Positions 1-9,496 are shown, numbered from the stretch's first letter. The stretch is DNA of 64,000 nucleotides from Geobacillus kaustophilus (GCF_000948285.1 NZ_JYBP01000003.1:1364001-1428000), one strand, 5' to 3'. The notes: generated by a model from the letters alone, not told the origin. A program made the numbers and translations.

Positions 1-997
1 CGACGATGCGCTCGAGTTCCTCGACGCAGCGGTGCGACGCCTCTTCTTCCGACAAAAAGGTGGAGTTGCCGCCAAGGGCGTTTAAAATATCAGCCATTCG
101 TTTCGTGCAGCTTTGGCGGATGTAACCCATCACATACGGTAAGAGCACGGCATTCGATTCGCCATGGGCGATATGGAACTGTCCGCCGAGCGGATATGCG
201 AGCGCATGCACGCCCGCCACCCCGGCGTTGAAAAACGCCAAACCGGCCAAATAGCTGCCGTTCGCCATATCGATGCGCGCCTGTTTGTCTGTCCCGTTCT
301 CCACCGCCTTTCGAAGCGACCGGGAGATGAGACGCATGGCCTGCAACGCCAATCCGTCCGATGTCGGGCTCGCGTTCACCGACACGTACGCCTCCACCGC
401 ATGGGTAAGCGCATCAATCCCCGTCGCCGCCGTCACCCGCGGCGGAACAGAAACAGTGAGTTGCGGGTCGACGATCGCCACATCGGCCAACAAATAGTCA
501 TGCGTCACGACGTCTTTCGTCGTTTCTAAGGACAAGACGGAGATGTTCGTCACTTCCGAGCCAGTACCCGATGTTGTCGGAATTAAAATTTTCGGCAGCC
601 CTCTTTTCTCGAGCGTTCTTGTTCCCGTCAAGTTCAAATAATCGGCAACCGAACCTTCATGCACGGCCAAAACAGCGGCCAGCTTGGCCAAATCCATCGC
701 GCTGCCGCCACCGACGCCGATGACGAGATCAAACTCTCCGTCGCGGACAAACGCCACCGCCTTCTCCCCCGTTTCAAGCGGCGGCTCCGGCACGACGTCC
801 GTATATACATGCACGTTGCACCCTGCTTGCCGGAGCGGGGACGTCACTTGCTCGACGAGGCCGATTTTTTCAAGCGCTGGATCGGTGATCACCAACACGT
901 GTGCTGCCCCAAGCCTTTTTACTTCCGGAACTAACTGCGTAAGCGCCCCCCAGCCGACATAGCTGAGCGGCGGAAAGACGATGCGAGATGCGGTCAT
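1..997 (-). CDS. Iron-containing alcohol dehydrogenase, C-terminus outside window
   Basis: Group III (iron-type) alcohol dehydrogenase: NAD(P)-dependent interconversion of an alcohol and an aldehyde or ketone; the substrate cannot be told from sequence. About 332 residues are visible of a family length near 385, so the C-terminus lies left of the window. Visible are the nucleotide-binding GGGSAMDLAK, the family signature PTTSGTGSEVT, the metal-binding GIDALTHAVEAY, and a histidine-rich HALAYPLGGQFHIAHGES. The start is ATG at 997 with GGGGGAGAGG a few bases upstream. It is followed upstream by the nitronate monooxygenase-like gene in the same direction, 75 bases apart. Nothing links it directly to the hemicellulose genes. 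The family call is secure. Confidence 0.9.
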   Translation of the reverse strand, partial: MTASRIVFPPLSYVGWGALTQLVPEVKRLGAAHVLVITDPALEKIGLVEQVTSPLRQAGCNVHVYTDVVPEPPLETGEKAVAFVRDGEFDLVIGVGGGSAMDLAKLAAVLAVHEGSVADYLNLTGTRTLEKRGLPKILIPTTSGTGSEVTNISVLSLETTKDVVTHDYLLADVAIVDPQLTVSVPPRVTAATGIDALTHAVEAYVSVNASPTSDGLALQAMRLISRSLRKAVENGTDKQARIDMANGSYLAGLAFFNAGVAGVHALAYPLGGQFHIAHGESNAVLLPYVMGYIRQSCTKRMADILNALGGNSTFLSEEEASHRCVEELERIV

Positions 998-1072
998 GGT
1001 TTCCTCTCCCCCTTATTCAGCATTTTTTCGGAAGAATGAACGCGTTTTCTTTCGATCCGCATAACCAAACTC

Positions 1073-2107
1073 CTATGCTTGCCAAGCTTCCTCGAGCTCC
1101 CGCTTCAGCTCTTCGACAAGCTCCGCCGCCGGAAGCTCCCGCGCCAGCCGATATCCCGTCCCGGCCCAAAGCGACATTCCCTCCGGGTCGCCTGCCTTGG
1201 CGGATGCGGCGCGCAGCGGCTTCGTCATATGGTGCACATGTGGATACGCTGCCGGCGCTAGGACGCGATACTCCGCCATAAACCGGTTCACAAGCCCGCG
1301 CGCCGGCCGGCCGGTAAACGCCCTCGTCACGGCCGTTTCGGCAAAACGCGGATCGGCAAGCGCCTGTTTATGAAGCGGGTGCGCCCCGCTTTCCGGGCAG
1401 CGCAAAAACGCCGTCCCGAGCTGCACCGCGCTCGCCCCGGCTTGGAGCGCCGCCGCAATGCCACGCCCATCCATGATCCCGCCCGCCGCCGCGAGCGGAA
1501 CCCGGACCGCTGCCCGCACTTGGGCCAGCAGCGGAAACAACTCGAGCGCCTCATCCTTTTCCGGATCGTTGCCAAACGAAGCGCGATGCCCTCCCGCTTC
1601 CGCCCCTTGCACACAAAGCGCATTCGCCCCGGCTTCGGCGGCCATTTCGGCTTCCTCCACCGCCGTGACCGTCACGATCACAAACGATCCTGCCTTTTGC
1701 AAGGCAGCGATCACCTCTTTGTCTGGGCAGCCGAACGTAAAGCTCGCGACCGGCACCCGCTCCTCGAGAAGCACGTCGAGCTTCGCTTCCCAATCATCGT
1801 CATCCCATTTCGGCTCGCCGACCGCTGCCCCAAGCCGCTCCGCCTCAGCCGCCAGCACGGCGCGGTAGCGTTCGAGCGCCTCCTCATCCACTGTTTTGTC
1901 CCCCGGCACAAACACATTCACCCCAAACGGCCGGTCCGTCAACGTCCGCAGCTCATGAATTTCCTTCTTCATGGCCTCCGCCGTCTTGTACCCGCCAGCC
2001 AAAAACCCAAGCCCGCCGGCGTTGGACACCGCCGCGGCCAGTTCAGGCGTCGACACCCCGCCTGCCATCGGCGCTTGAATGATCGGGATGGGAAGTGTAG
2101 AGAACAT
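1073..2107 (-). CDS. Nitronate monooxygenase / 2-nitropropane dioxygenase family FMN enzyme
   Basis: FMN-dependent TIM-barrel enzyme of 344 residues that would oxidise alkyl nitronates such as propionate 3-nitronate; many relatives have no known substrate. Near the N-terminus are PIIQAPMAGGVSTPELA and SNAGGLGFLAGGY. The later flavin-phosphate region has GAEAGGHR, AAGGIMDGRG and GASAVQLGTAFL. The frame stays open 14 codons further up, but ATG at 2107 is chosen because GAGGG lies about 8 bases before it and the protein then starts directly at the first barrel strand. It is a stand-alone housekeeping or detoxification gene with no visible link to the sugar genes beyond orientation. Family assignment is confident; the actual substrate is not known. 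Confidence 0.85.
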   Translation of the reverse strand: MFSTLPIPIIQAPMAGGVSTPELAAAVSNAGGLGFLAGGYKTAEAMKKEIHELRTLTDRPFGVNVFVPGDKTVDEEALERYRAVLAAEAERLGAAVGEPKWDDDDWEAKLDVLLEERVPVASFTFGCPDKEVIAALQKAGSFVIVTVTAVEEAEMAAEAGANALCVQGAEAGGHRASFGNDPEKDEALELFPLLAQVRAAVRVPLAAAGGIMDGRGIAAALQAGASAVQLGTAFLRCPESGAHPLHKQALADPRFAETAVTRAFTGRPARGLVNRFMAEYRVLAPAAYPHVHHMTKPLRAASAKAGDPEGMSLWAGTGYRLARELPAAELVEELKRELEEAWQA

Positions 2108-2281
2108 GGCAATACCCTCTTTCTGCATTAGCGGTTGTCCTATCCTCATTTACGGTTTCTTAACTCTTTCGCGTTTTACTCAAGAAATTCCTTCATCGTT
2201 GCATATAGGAGCATTTTGATTCTCCTACAAAGGGATAAAAAACTGATACGGCGAAGAAATAACGAGACACAGGCTGTCTTT

Positions 2282-2833
2282 ATGAAAGACTATGACGGGG
2301 ATCAAATAATGAAGCAACTAAAAACCAAAATCGAAAACAACGAGGAACTAACAGAACGAGATGAGTTGAATCTTATCTTTTTACCCTTGATGAAAAGTAC
2401 TGTAGACTGTTCAGAACGAGCAATTGAGGCAGTAGAATTAGCCCAAAAGATTACAGATCCAGAAAAACAATTCCGCTTATTGTCAACGATTATTGCTGTG
2501 TCGGACAAATTTATCGATGAGAAATACGTTGAAAGACTAATGGAGGCGATCAAAATGGTGAGAGTACTTCGGGAATTGGAAAAAAGAGCAGAGCTGAAAG
2601 GGAGAATTTTTGAAAGCCAACAAGCCATCAAAAAATATATGAAAGCCCGGTATGGAGCAGCGGCAAAAGAAATACAGGACAAAGTAGATACGATCACCGA
2701 TTTGTATATATTGACCCATCTGTTAGATGACATTTTCGGAGCTGAAACACGTGAAGAAATCGAACGACTAATCGACGAAGCGATCACAAAACAATCACAG
2801 ATGAACCAAAGCACAAAACAGTTGGAAAAATAA
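2282..2833 (+). pseudogene. Remnant of Rpn-family recombination-promoting nuclease (C-terminal half)
   Basis: The readable part, 183 residues, resembles the C-terminal helical half of Rpn/YhgA-type PD-(D/E)XK nucleases. It contains LTERDELNLIFLPLM, AIEAVELAQKITDPEKQ and SDKFIDEKYVERLMEAI, then a charged tail. Intact Bacillaceae members are about 280-330 residues and begin with the nuclease domain, which is missing here. The frame is open back to 2135, but residues encoded there do not look like the family. The start at 2282 is only the first ATG of the recognisable part. It is one of two plus-strand genes in the window and sits between housekeeping genes and the xyl operon. I infer a decayed gene; a translated short protein is not excluded. 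Confidence 0.6.
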
Positions 2834-2839
2834 AATGCT

Positions 2840-2872
2840 TCTCCCCCAACCCACCAGCCGGTTTGGGGGAGA
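2840..2872. terminator. Putative bidirectional terminator between the Rpn remnant and xylB
   Basis: A perfect 10-bp stem, TCTCCCCCAA paired with TTGGGGGAGA, encloses a 13-base loop and fills the gap between two convergent genes. Neither side has a clear T run, so termination strength is uncertain. Confidence 0.5.
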
Positions 2873-2876
2873 GAAG

Positions 2877-4376
2877 TCACGGCCGAAACGCCTTTAACCG
2901 TTTCGCCAGTTCTTTCGTACGCGGATATACATCGCGATAAATCGCAAACAGCTCTTTGTATTTCGCCACCGCATCCGGCCGCGGTTCGACGATGGAATCG
3001 ACTTGTTTGAACGCGTCGGCGCATTCCTTGAGCGAATCAAACCAGCCGACGCCGCAGGCGGCGATCATCGCGGCGCCCAGTCCCGGCCCTTGTTCGTTTT
3101 TCAGTTTTTCCACCGGGATGCCGAAAATATCGGCTTGGATTTGCAGCCACTCAGCGCTTTTCGCCCCGCCGCCGATCGAGACGACCGAATCGATCGTTTT
3201 GCCGCTCGCTTTGATGATCTCCACCGACTCGTTGAGCGAGAATGTAATGCCTTCGATGACCGCGCGGGCGAAATCCCATTTCGTCTGCGCCGAATCAATG
3301 CCGACAAACGACCCGCGAATATCGGCGTCGGCATAAGGCGTCCGCTCGCCGACCAAATATGGCGTAAACAACAAGCCGTTGGCGCCAATCGGCGACTCAG
3401 CGGCGCGCTTGACGATCTCGGCAAACGGCACGTCCTCGGCAAACGTCCGCTTCCACCAGTCAAAGCTGTAGCCCGCCGCCAGCGTCACCCCCATAATATA
3501 GTAGGCGTTCGGCTCGGCATGGTTGAAGTAATGCACTCGTCCAGCGAAATCTTTTTCCCCACTTTGTTCATACGCCAAGACGACGCCGGATGTGCCGATG
3601 CTTGACATCATGCGGCCTTCTGCCAAAATGCCCGCGCCAACCGCGCCGCAGGCGTTGTCCGCCCCGCCGGCAAACACTTTCACCGATACCGGCAGCCCCG
3701 TCTGCTCGGCCACCTCCGGGCGCAGCGTCCCGACGAACGCCGTCGCCTCGACAAGCGGCGGGCAAAGCGTGAGATCGACGCCGACCGCACGGGCGATCGC
3801 CTCGCTCCACGTTTTCGTTTTGATATCCAACAGCAGCGTCCCCGCCGCATCCGATACATCCATCGCCATGTGCCCGGTCAAGCGGAAGCGGACATAATCT
3901 TTCGGCAACAAAAACACCCGCGCCCGCTCGTACCGCTCAGGCTCATGCCGCTTCACCCAAAGAAGCTTCGGCAACGTGAATCCTTCCAGCGCCTCATTTT
4001 TGGCAATGGAAAGCAACTGATCGCGGCCGACCTTTTCTTCAATGATCCGACACTCTTCCGTCGTTCGCGTGTCGTTCCATAAAATCGCGTTGCGCACGAC
4101 GTTCCCGTCGCCATCAAGTAGCACAAGCCCGTGCATTTGCCCAGAAAAACTCAAGCCCACGACCGACTCCGGAGAAATGCCCGCCGTTTCCCAAACGCGG
4201 CGCAACGCCGTAATCGTCTTCTCCACCCAATCGTCCGGGCGCTGCTCACTATAGCCGGAATGAGGCTGGTAGAGGGGATAGGACTCGGTCCATTCCCCTC
4301 TGACTTGCCCATTGCGGTCGACAAGCAACACTTTCACCGCACTTGTTCCTAAATCGACGCCAATGACATATTCCAC
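2877..4376 (-). CDS. xylB: Xylulokinase
   Basis: ATP-dependent phosphorylation of D-xylulose to xylulose 5-phosphate, the last step before the pentose phosphate pathway; cytoplasmic. It is a FGGY-family kinase of 499 residues, the same length I recall for B. subtilis XylB. The N-terminal phosphate loop is IGVDLGTSAVK, followed by SGQMHGLVLL, LPKDYVRFRLTG, GGADNACGAVGAG and SIGGGAKSAEWLQ. The GTG at 4376 is preferred: GAGGG lies 6 bases upstream and the protein then begins at EYVIGVDLG. The ATG two codons earlier touches the ribosome binding site. It lies 13 bases after xylA and ends the xylose operon. Expression probably follows the xylA promoter. Confidence 0.95.
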   Translation of the reverse strand: MEYVIGVDLGTSAVKVLLVDRNGQVRGEWTESYPLYQPHSGYSEQRPDDWVEKTITALRRVWETAGISPESVVGLSFSGQMHGLVLLDGDGNVVRNAILWNDTRTTEECRIIEEKVGRDQLLSIAKNEALEGFTLPKLLWVKRHEPERYERARVFLLPKDYVRFRLTGHMAMDVSDAAGTLLLDIKTKTWSEAIARAVGVDLTLCPPLVEATAFVGTLRPEVAEQTGLPVSVKVFAGGADNACGAVGAGILAEGRMMSSIGTSGVVLAYEQSGEKDFAGRVHYFNHAEPNAYYIMGVTLAAGYSFDWWKRTFAEDVPFAEIVKRAAESPIGANGLLFTPYLVGERTPYADADIRGSFVGIDSAQTKWDFARAVIEGITFSLNESVEIIKASGKTIDSVVSIGGGAKSAEWLQIQADIFGIPVEKLKNEQGPGLGAAMIAACGVGWFDSLKECADAFKQVDSIVEPRPDAVAKYKELFAIYRDVYPRTKELAKRLKAFRP

Positions 4377-4389
4377 GCTCATCCCTCTT

Positions 4390-5727
4390 TCACGAACGAG
4401 ATCCACTCGGCGCGCTGACTTCGAGCAAATATTGATTCAGCAACGTTTTCAAGCGCTCAAGACGTCCGGACGTATTGCGAATGTCGCCAAGCTGCAAGGC
4501 GTACTCCTCAAGCTTTTTGAAGTCCGCCGTCCCTTCGACGATCTCGCGGCCGATGCCTTCTGTATAGCTTTTGTACCGTTCTTCGATGAACTGTTCAAAC
4601 ACGCGGTCTTCCAGCAAGCGATGAGCGACTTTCAACCCGATCGCAAAGCTGTCCATCCCGGCAATATGAGCGTAGAACAAGTCTTCCGGTTCAAACGAGC
4701 CTCTTCGCACTTTCGCGTCAAAGTTCAAGCCGCCGCGCCCAAGGCCGCCGTTTTGCAAAATTTCATACATCGCCAACGTCGTCGTATACAAATCGGTCGG
4801 GAATTCGTCCGTATCCCAGCCAAGCAGCGTATCGCCTTGGTTCGCATCGACCGAGCCCAACATGCCATGAATGCGGGCGACGCGCAGCTCATGCTCAAAC
4901 GTATGCCCGGCCAATGTCGCATGGTTCGCTTCAATATTGAATTTGAAATGATCTTTCAACCCATACGTCTGCAAGAACGCCAGCGCCGTGGCCACGTCAA
5001 AATCGTATTGATGCTTCGTCGGCTCTTTCGGCTTCGGCTCGATCAAAAACTGACCGTCAAAACCGATTTCTTTCGCATAGTCGACCGCCATACGCAAGAA
5101 GCGGGCCAAATTGTCAAGCTCCAGTTTCATATCCGTGTTCAGCAGCGTCTCATAACCTTCCCGTCCGCCCCAGAACACGTAGTTTTCCGCCCCGAGCCGC
5201 TTCGCGATCTCCAACCCTTTTTTCACTTTTGCCGCCGCATAGGCGAACACGTCAGCGTTACACGACGTCGCCGCCCCGTGAACGAAGCGCGGATGGCTGA
5301 ACAAGTTCGCCGTATTCCAAAGCAGCTTCGTTTTGCTTGTTTTCATGTATTCTTCAATCATATCGACAATTTCATCCAAATTTTTGTACGTCTCGCTAAG
5401 CGTTTCCCCTTCTGGAGCGATGTCGACGTCATGGAAGCAGAAAAACGGAACGTTCAGCTTTTCAAACAGCTCAAACGCCGCCTCGACGCGCGCCTTCGCC
5501 AGATCCATGCCGCTGTACTTATTCCATGGACGAATCATATTGCCGACGCCAAACGGATCCGACCCATCCCCCGTAAACGTATGCCAATAGGCCACTGAAA
5601 AGCGCAAATGCTCCTCCATTGTTTTGTCGCCGACTTTTTCTTCTGGATTATAAAACTTAAACGCCAACGGATTGCGCGACTCCGGTCCTTCATACGCAAT
5701 CTTGCCGATATTCGGAAAATAAGCCAT
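4390..5727 (-). CDS. xylA: Xylose isomerase
   Basis: Converts D-xylose to D-xylulose with two divalent metal ions in a TIM barrel; also known as glucose isomerase. It has 445 residues, typical of class II enzymes. Visible signatures are [11 protein letters not shown], the catalytic [68 protein letters not shown] and [12 protein letters not shown] at 5727 is chosen because AAGGGGG stands about 9 bases upstream; two earlier in-frame ATGs overlap that site. It has its own promoter between xynB3 and itself, with a XylR-type operator and a cre box, so xylAB can be transcribed apart from the upstream hydrolase genes. Confidence 0.97.
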   Translation of the reverse strand: MAYFPNIGKIAYEGPESRNPLAFKFYNPEEKVGDKTMEEHLRFSVAYWHTFTGDGSDPFGVGNMIRPWNKYSGMDLAKARVEAAFELFEKLNVPFFCFHDVDIAPEGETLSETYKNLDEIVDMIEEYMKTSKTKLLWNTANLFSHPRFVHGAATSCNADVFAYAAAKVKKGLEIAKRLGAENYVFWGGREGYETLLNTDMKLELDNLARFLRMAVDYAKEIGFDGQFLIEPKPKEPTKHQYDFDVATALAFLQTYGLKDHFKFNIEANHATLAGHTFEHELRVARIHGMLGSVDANQGDTLLGWDTDEFPTDLYTTTLAMYEILQNGGLGRGGLNFDAKVRRGSFEPEDLFYAHIAGMDSFAIGLKVAHRLLEDRVFEQFIEERYKSYTEGIGREIVEGTADFKKLEEYALQLGDIRNTSGRLERLKTLLNQYLLEVSAPSGSRS

Positions 5728-5788
5728 GCCTAGGTCCCCCTTCATCATGAATCAAGTTCAATCAGCGAAAATGGCTTGCTTCGGTTTT

Positions 5789-5817
5789 ATTATAACGCTT
5801 TCACATTTGTTTGTCTA
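5789..5817 (-). promoter_or_regulatory. xylA promoter (-35 TAGACA, 17-base spacer, -10 TATAAT)
   Basis: On the minus strand TAGACA (5812-5817) and TATAAT (5789-5794) are exactly 17 bases apart, about 60 bases before the xylA start. The -35 lies inside the XylR-type element at 5801-5830 and the spacer end and -10 overlap the cre box. Confidence 0.7.
5790..5803. promoter_or_regulatory. cre (CcpA) site in xylA promoter
   Basis: The minus strand reads TGAAAGCGTTATAA, 13 of 14 matches to the cre consensus TGWAANCGNTNWCA. It overlaps the -10 box, which would suit CcpA repression in glucose. CcpA binding is inferred, not shown. Confidence 0.65.
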
Positions 5818-5830
5818 TCATATAAACAAA
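5801..5830 (-). promoter_or_regulatory. XylR-type operator upstream of xylA
   Basis: A 30-base element sharing the core ACAAACAAA and an opposing TTTGTTTA with elements before xynA, the 29-30 kb mutarotase gene and xynD. It covers the -35 box. It resembles the B. subtilis XylR operator (TTAGTTTGTT with its mirror), but no xylR gene is in this window. Confidence 0.6.
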
Positions 5831-5835
5831 GTATT

Positions 5836-7443
5836 CTACAATTCTTTGTACAAAAAGTAGTCGAAATCGGCGTAGTTGTTTTGTCCTGAACCGTCCCGGC
5901 AATGCATGCCGACAAACGCCCCGGTAAACGCCGCGCGGCTTTTGATATAGTCGTCTGACAGTTTATACGATTCAAAGGTGACGGGAATCTCTCTCCAATT
6001 CACCCCATCGAAAGAGTACGCATAGTTGTACGTGGCCGTTTGTACGTTCACCCGTAAATACACATACTCGACATCATCAGGGACGACAATTTCTTGACCG
6101 CGCAACGGCTGGTCAACAACAAGATGGTCGCACGCCATTAACTCGAGAATCCGTCCTTTTTCCTCATGCCATGTCAATTGCAGCGTTGTCCAGTTTTGCG
6201 TATTATAGTAGTTCACGAGCCCAGCCGATTGTTGGATAGTCGTCGGACGAAACGCGACTTTCGTTTCCGCAACAAAGGTAAAATGCTGCCATCGTCTGGC
6301 GACAAACGCCTGTGTAAACCGGGAAGTGAGCGATTCCCTTCCGTACAGCCGCAAATGTCCCGGACGGGCCTTTAAGGTAGCGATGTCTTCCCCTAAAGGA
6401 ATTCGTAATGTTTGAAAATGGTGGTTTAATGTATCACCATCAAAATCATCTTTTTCATCGTAATCGTTTTCCCACGGAACTTCTTTAACGTTCGGCCCGT
6501 CAATTTCTAACGAAGGACCGTTTCCCCCGACCACATAAGGCCATCCATTTTTCCATTCAAGCCGCTGAATCGCCGTTTCACGTCCGAGCGGACAATAACC
6601 GCGATGTTCGAGCAGCGGCTGGCCCTCCCTTGGTAGCGGCCGGCCGGTTAAGTGCACGAGAAACCACTCATCCGTATGAGTATGGACAATCGAAGCATGA
6701 CCAGCCTTTTGCAGCGGGTTTCGCGGATAAGGCCAAGACGTAAGCAACGGGTTGTCCGGATGCACCTCATATGGCCCATAGAGCGAGGTTGACCGGGCAA
6801 TCGTTGCCGCATGGTTGTATCGCGTTCCCCCTTCCGCCGTCAATAAATAATAATAACCATTGATTTTATACAAATGCGGCCCTTCTGTAATTCTTAAGTC
6901 CGTTCCTTTGAAAATAATTTTCGGCTCACCAACCAATTTTTTCTGTTCCACACTGTATTCTTGAAGCACAATCCCGTAAAACGGATGATGGCCGACGCGG
7001 TGATCCCAATACATATTCACCAAGTATTTTCTTCCGTCCTCATCGTGAAAGAGAGACGGGTCAAACCCAGAGCTATTTAAATAAATCGGATCCGACCACT
7101 CGCCATCGATCGTGTCGCACGTCACAAGATAGTTGTGCCCATCCTTCCACTGGCCTTCGACAACTTTCACATCCGTATAAATGAGCCAAAACTTCCCGTC
7201 GCTGTACGACAAATGCGGCGCCCAAACGCCCCCGGAATCCGGGTTTCCGATCATATTCAATTGGCTTAACCGATTCAATGGCCGCGCCACCAAACGCCAA
7301 TTCTTTAAATCTTTCGAATGGTAAATTCTCACCCCCGGAAACCACTCAAACGTCGAAACCGCAATGTAATAGTCGTCTCCCGCCCGGCAAATGGATGGAT
7401 CGGGATGGAAGCCGGTTAAAATAGGATTTTTAATTTTGGACAA
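5836..7443 (-). CDS. xynB3: GH43 beta-D-xylosidase
   Basis: Inverting exo-enzyme that releases xylose from short xylo-oligosaccharides in the cytoplasm; no signal peptide. The 535 residues hold an N-terminal five-bladed propeller (about 1-320) and a C-terminal beta-sandwich (about 330-535). The three catalytic acids expected for the family are present: D15 in FHPDPSIC, D128 in SGFDPSLF and E187 in ITEGPHL, positions that match my recollection of T-6 XynB3. The start is TTG at 7443 with AAGGGGG about 10 bases upstream, and [12 protein letters not shown] follows quickly, which supports it. It lies 44 bases after axe2 and 108 before xylA, in the operon nif3-like gene, axe2, xynB3, xylA, xylB. 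Confidence 0.95.
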   Translation of the reverse strand: MSKIKNPILTGFHPDPSICRAGDDYYIAVSTFEWFPGVRIYHSKDLKNWRLVARPLNRLSQLNMIGNPDSGGVWAPHLSYSDGKFWLIYTDVKVVEGQWKDGHNYLVTCDTIDGEWSDPIYLNSSGFDPSLFHDEDGRKYLVNMYWDHRVGHHPFYGIVLQEYSVEQKKLVGEPKIIFKGTDLRITEGPHLYKINGYYYLLTAEGGTRYNHAATIARSTSLYGPYEVHPDNPLLTSWPYPRNPLQKAGHASIVHTHTDEWFLVHLTGRPLPREGQPLLEHRGYCPLGRETAIQRLEWKNGWPYVVGGNGPSLEIDGPNVKEVPWENDYDEKDDFDGDTLNHHFQTLRIPLGEDIATLKARPGHLRLYGRESLTSRFTQAFVARRWQHFTFVAETKVAFRPTTIQQSAGLVNYYNTQNWTTLQLTWHEEKGRILELMACDHLVVDQPLRGQEIVVPDDVEYVYLRVNVQTATYNYAYSFDGVNWREIPVTFESYKLSDDYIKSRAAFTGAFVGMHCRDGSGQNNYADFDYFLYKEL

Positions 7444-7487
7444 TTGTACTCGTCCCCCTTTCTAAGGATGTATGTATGATTAATTTA

Positions 7488-8147
7488 TTATCTAGACCTA
7501 ACCCACTCAAACCCAATCTCCCTCAAAAACGCTCTTGCCAAAATCATATGTCCCACAACGGACGGGTGAACCCGATCCCAAGCGAGCGCAGCCGGGTAAA
7601 GCGTCTTTAATACTTCATTGAAAGCTGCTTGGGTATCGACGAATAAACTGTTTGTTTCTTCCGCAATTTGCTTGACAACACGGCCATATTGATCCATTGT
7701 TCGGCGCATGGGATCCTGTTCATTTCCTTCGATATAAAACGGTGTCATCAAAATGATTCCTTTCACAAGCGGCTTCGTCTCGAGCACAAGGCTGCGGAGC
7801 GTCGCTTCATATTCATCCAAGTATACATGTTTTTCTTTCATGAACGGCAAATCATATTGCCGCCAAACATCGTTAATGCCGATCATAATCGATACCCAGT
7901 CTGGCTTTTGGTCGATGACATCTTGTTTCCATCTTGCTTTCAAATCTCGCACTGTATTGCCGCTGACCCCTTTATTGACGACGCGAATGCCTAGTTCGGG
8001 GTAAACCGCTTGCAAGAGGCCATCCACATAAGCGACATATCCCGTGCCCAACGCTCCGAATGATCCTTCTCCCTCTGGCCGAGCGCGGCCGCAATCAGTG
8101 ATCGAATCACCAATAAAGAGCAATTTTTCGCCAGAGCCGATTTTCAT
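7488..8147 (-). CDS. axe2: Acetylxylan esterase, SGNH/GDSL hydrolase
   Basis: Removes acetyl groups from imported xylo-oligosaccharides; cytoplasmic. It has 219 residues with the SGNH blocks: FIGDSITD with nucleophile S15, VNKGVSGNTV, GINDVW with the Asn, and the C-terminal DRVHPS carrying D191 and H194. These positions agree with T-6 Axe2 as I recall it. An open frame continues 71 codons upstream, overlapping the nif3-like gene; the ATG at 8147 is chosen because AGAGGAG precedes it and S15 then falls at the expected position. It follows the nif3-like gene by 29 bases and precedes xynB3, so deacetylation and xylose release are made together. Confidence 0.93.
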   Translation of the reverse strand: MKIGSGEKLLFIGDSITDCGRARPEGEGSFGALGTGYVAYVDGLLQAVYPELGIRVVNKGVSGNTVRDLKARWKQDVIDQKPDWVSIMIGINDVWRQYDLPFMKEKHVYLDEYEATLRSLVLETKPLVKGIILMTPFYIEGNEQDPMRRTMDQYGRVVKQIAEETNSLFVDTQAAFNEVLKTLYPAALAWDRVHPSVVGHMILARAFLREIGFEWVRSR

Positions 8148-8176
8148 TCTCCTCTTTTCCTCCCTTGAAGTCCTAT

Positions 8177-8971
8177 TCAAATCACCTGAAAAATCGGTCG
8201 CTCTCGAAGAAAATGGACGGGGATATCCGGAAACTGCTCCCCTAGCCATTCGGCCAAATACTTCATGCCTGGCTCTTCGCTTTCCGCATGTCCCAGTACA
8301 ATCAACGCCTTTTGTCTTCCTTGGTACACGGCATCCCGAATATATTCGGGCGTCTCCCATTCAGGCCCCTCTCCATACATAATCGCATCGAGATGTTCCT
8401 GTTCAAACAATGGAATCGACAATGCTCCGCTGCCTCGGTACCCCACCAATATCCCTATGCGGGTGCATGGTACAGATAAATCTCCGGCGATACGTACAAA
8501 GGGAATGCTCAACATTTCCTTCGCATATTCAGCCACTTCCTTTGCCGTCATGCGGGGAATCGCTACAATCGCAGCGGTCGGCAAATATTTAGAAACATAT
8601 GACTCCCATTCCAAAGCGCGAATGAAACCGACCATGATTCCATCCGGTTGATGTCGATGCCAATAATCATGAAAGCGGTAGATTGCAATGCCCGACTCGC
8701 GGATCAAGCGAATCTTTTCCTGATATACCGAGTCCTTTTGCATCATTTCGGTGTTGTCAGTATGGCTATAAAATAATCCTTCATGAGTAATGAGCAGATT
8801 GGCCTCCATTGAGACGGCTTGTTGGATCACACGATATGTAGGCATGAAGCTCGTTGCAATCCCCTTCACTTCCATGTTAGGGTCGCCATGCTGAAGAGTA
8901 TCCATGGTATTTGGAATTTTTCCAACCGATGCCGTTAATCGCTCTATCACATCTTGAACAGTAGTTGCCAT
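8177..8971 (-). CDS. Nif3-like metal-binding protein, first gene of the xylose operon
   Basis: A 264-residue protein related to the NIF3/YbgI family (di-metal, hydrolase-like fold, function unknown). Possible metal motifs are LLITHEGLFYSH near residue 80, RFHDYWHRH near 120 and GHAESEEPGMKYLAEWL near the C-terminus, where family members carry His and Glu ligands. ATG at 8971 has AGAGGAG 7 bases upstream; the frame is open 21 codons further but without a good site. It is the promoter-proximal gene of the axe2-xynB3-xylAB operon. I believe the T-6 literature calls this gene xynX, but that is memory. The position suggests a role in xylo-oligosaccharide or ester metabolism; no function can be assigned. 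Confidence 0.75.
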   Translation of the reverse strand: MATTVQDVIERLTASVGKIPNTMDTLQHGDPNMEVKGIATSFMPTYRVIQQAVSMEANLLITHEGLFYSHTDNTEMMQKDSVYQEKIRLIRESGIAIYRFHDYWHRHQPDGIMVGFIRALEWESYVSKYLPTAAIVAIPRMTAKEVAEYAKEMLSIPFVRIAGDLSVPCTRIGILVGYRGSGALSIPLFEQEHLDAIMYGEGPEWETPEYIRDAVYQGRQKALIVLGHAESEEPGMKYLAEWLGEQFPDIPVHFLRERPIFQVI

Positions 8972-9177
8972 AATTCTGCTCCTCTCGCCTGTTACGTCAG
9001 CTGTTATGAAATCCACTTCTCCATGTTTATTCATGAAAAATAAGTGGTAAGCAACGATTTTAATTTTAGACTACTTTGTTCTGACTCTCTGAAGATATCG
9101 TTCCGCTACTCTAAAATCTTATTTTGTTTCTCCTTCTCGAAAATAACGGCTAAAAACATTGCAACTAAGTATGTTTT

Positions 9178-9218
9178 GCATTCAAACTAATTATATACCG
9201 AATTTTTTTAATTTTCAA
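9178..9218 (-). promoter_or_regulatory. Promoter of the nif3-like-axe2-xynB3 operon with half operator
   Basis: Minus strand TTGAAA (9213-9218), 17 bases, TATAAT (9190-9195). Directly after the -10 comes TTAGTTTG, equal to one arm of the XylR-type element, but the other arm (near 9165-9178) is poor. The leader to the first start codon is about 210 bases and shows nothing else I recognise. Confidence 0.6.
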
Positions 9219-9466
9219 GTATATCGTTCGTACATCATCATCCAGTAAAAAGAGTGCTGTCCGTTTTCACTGTTGAGACAAATATTCGCTGCCGTTACAT
9301 CACCGAACTTCCAACCATATTATGCATGTCTATGAAAATGGGATATCCCCCGTCATTGATCTTCTCTCTCATCAATCGCTTTCTATAAACGAAGTCATTG
9401 AAAAACTAACGCTTCAAAGAGGGGGGTAGATCTTTTTAACTAAATTTAATAAAATATAACGAATAG
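9219..9466. other. Intergenic spacer between the divergent xyl operon and xynA
   Basis: No gene is supported. It contains a weak AraR-like match (9222-9237) and an open frame of 50 codons at 9277-9429 with no recognisable start or homology. The composition is AT-rich. Confidence 0.5.
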
Positions 9467-9496
9467 TTAGTATATTTAATTTACAAACAAAGATAA
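9467..9496 (+). promoter_or_regulatory. XylR-type operator upstream of xynA
   Basis: Same 30-base layout as the elements at 5801, 30269 and 36135: TTAGT at the left, ACAAACAAAG at the right, then ATAA. It covers the xynA -35 box, which fits repression in the absence of xylose. Confidence 0.6.

Noticed and set aside
1370-2131. Long open frame antisense to the nitronate monooxygenase gene
   Set aside because: Shadow of a high-GC coding strand; Arg/His/Pro-rich with no family features.
2135-2281. Upstream extension of the Rpn remnant frame
   Set aside because: The residues do not resemble the nuclease domain and the region probably holds the divergent promoter of the nitronate monooxygenase gene.
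4312-5598. 428-codon open frame antisense to xylA
   Set aside because: Mirror of the conserved xylA codon pattern; no ribosome site and no plausible protein features.
9222-9237. AraR-like sequence with CGTACA upstream of the nif3-like operon
   Set aside because: Only about 9 of 16 positions match the AraR consensus and it lies before the -35 of a xylose operon; no partner site was found.
9277-9429. Open frame of 50 codons between the xyl operon and xynA
   Set aside because: No start codon with ribosome site, no recognisable family, and flanked by AT-rich spacer; could be a relic but cannot be supported.
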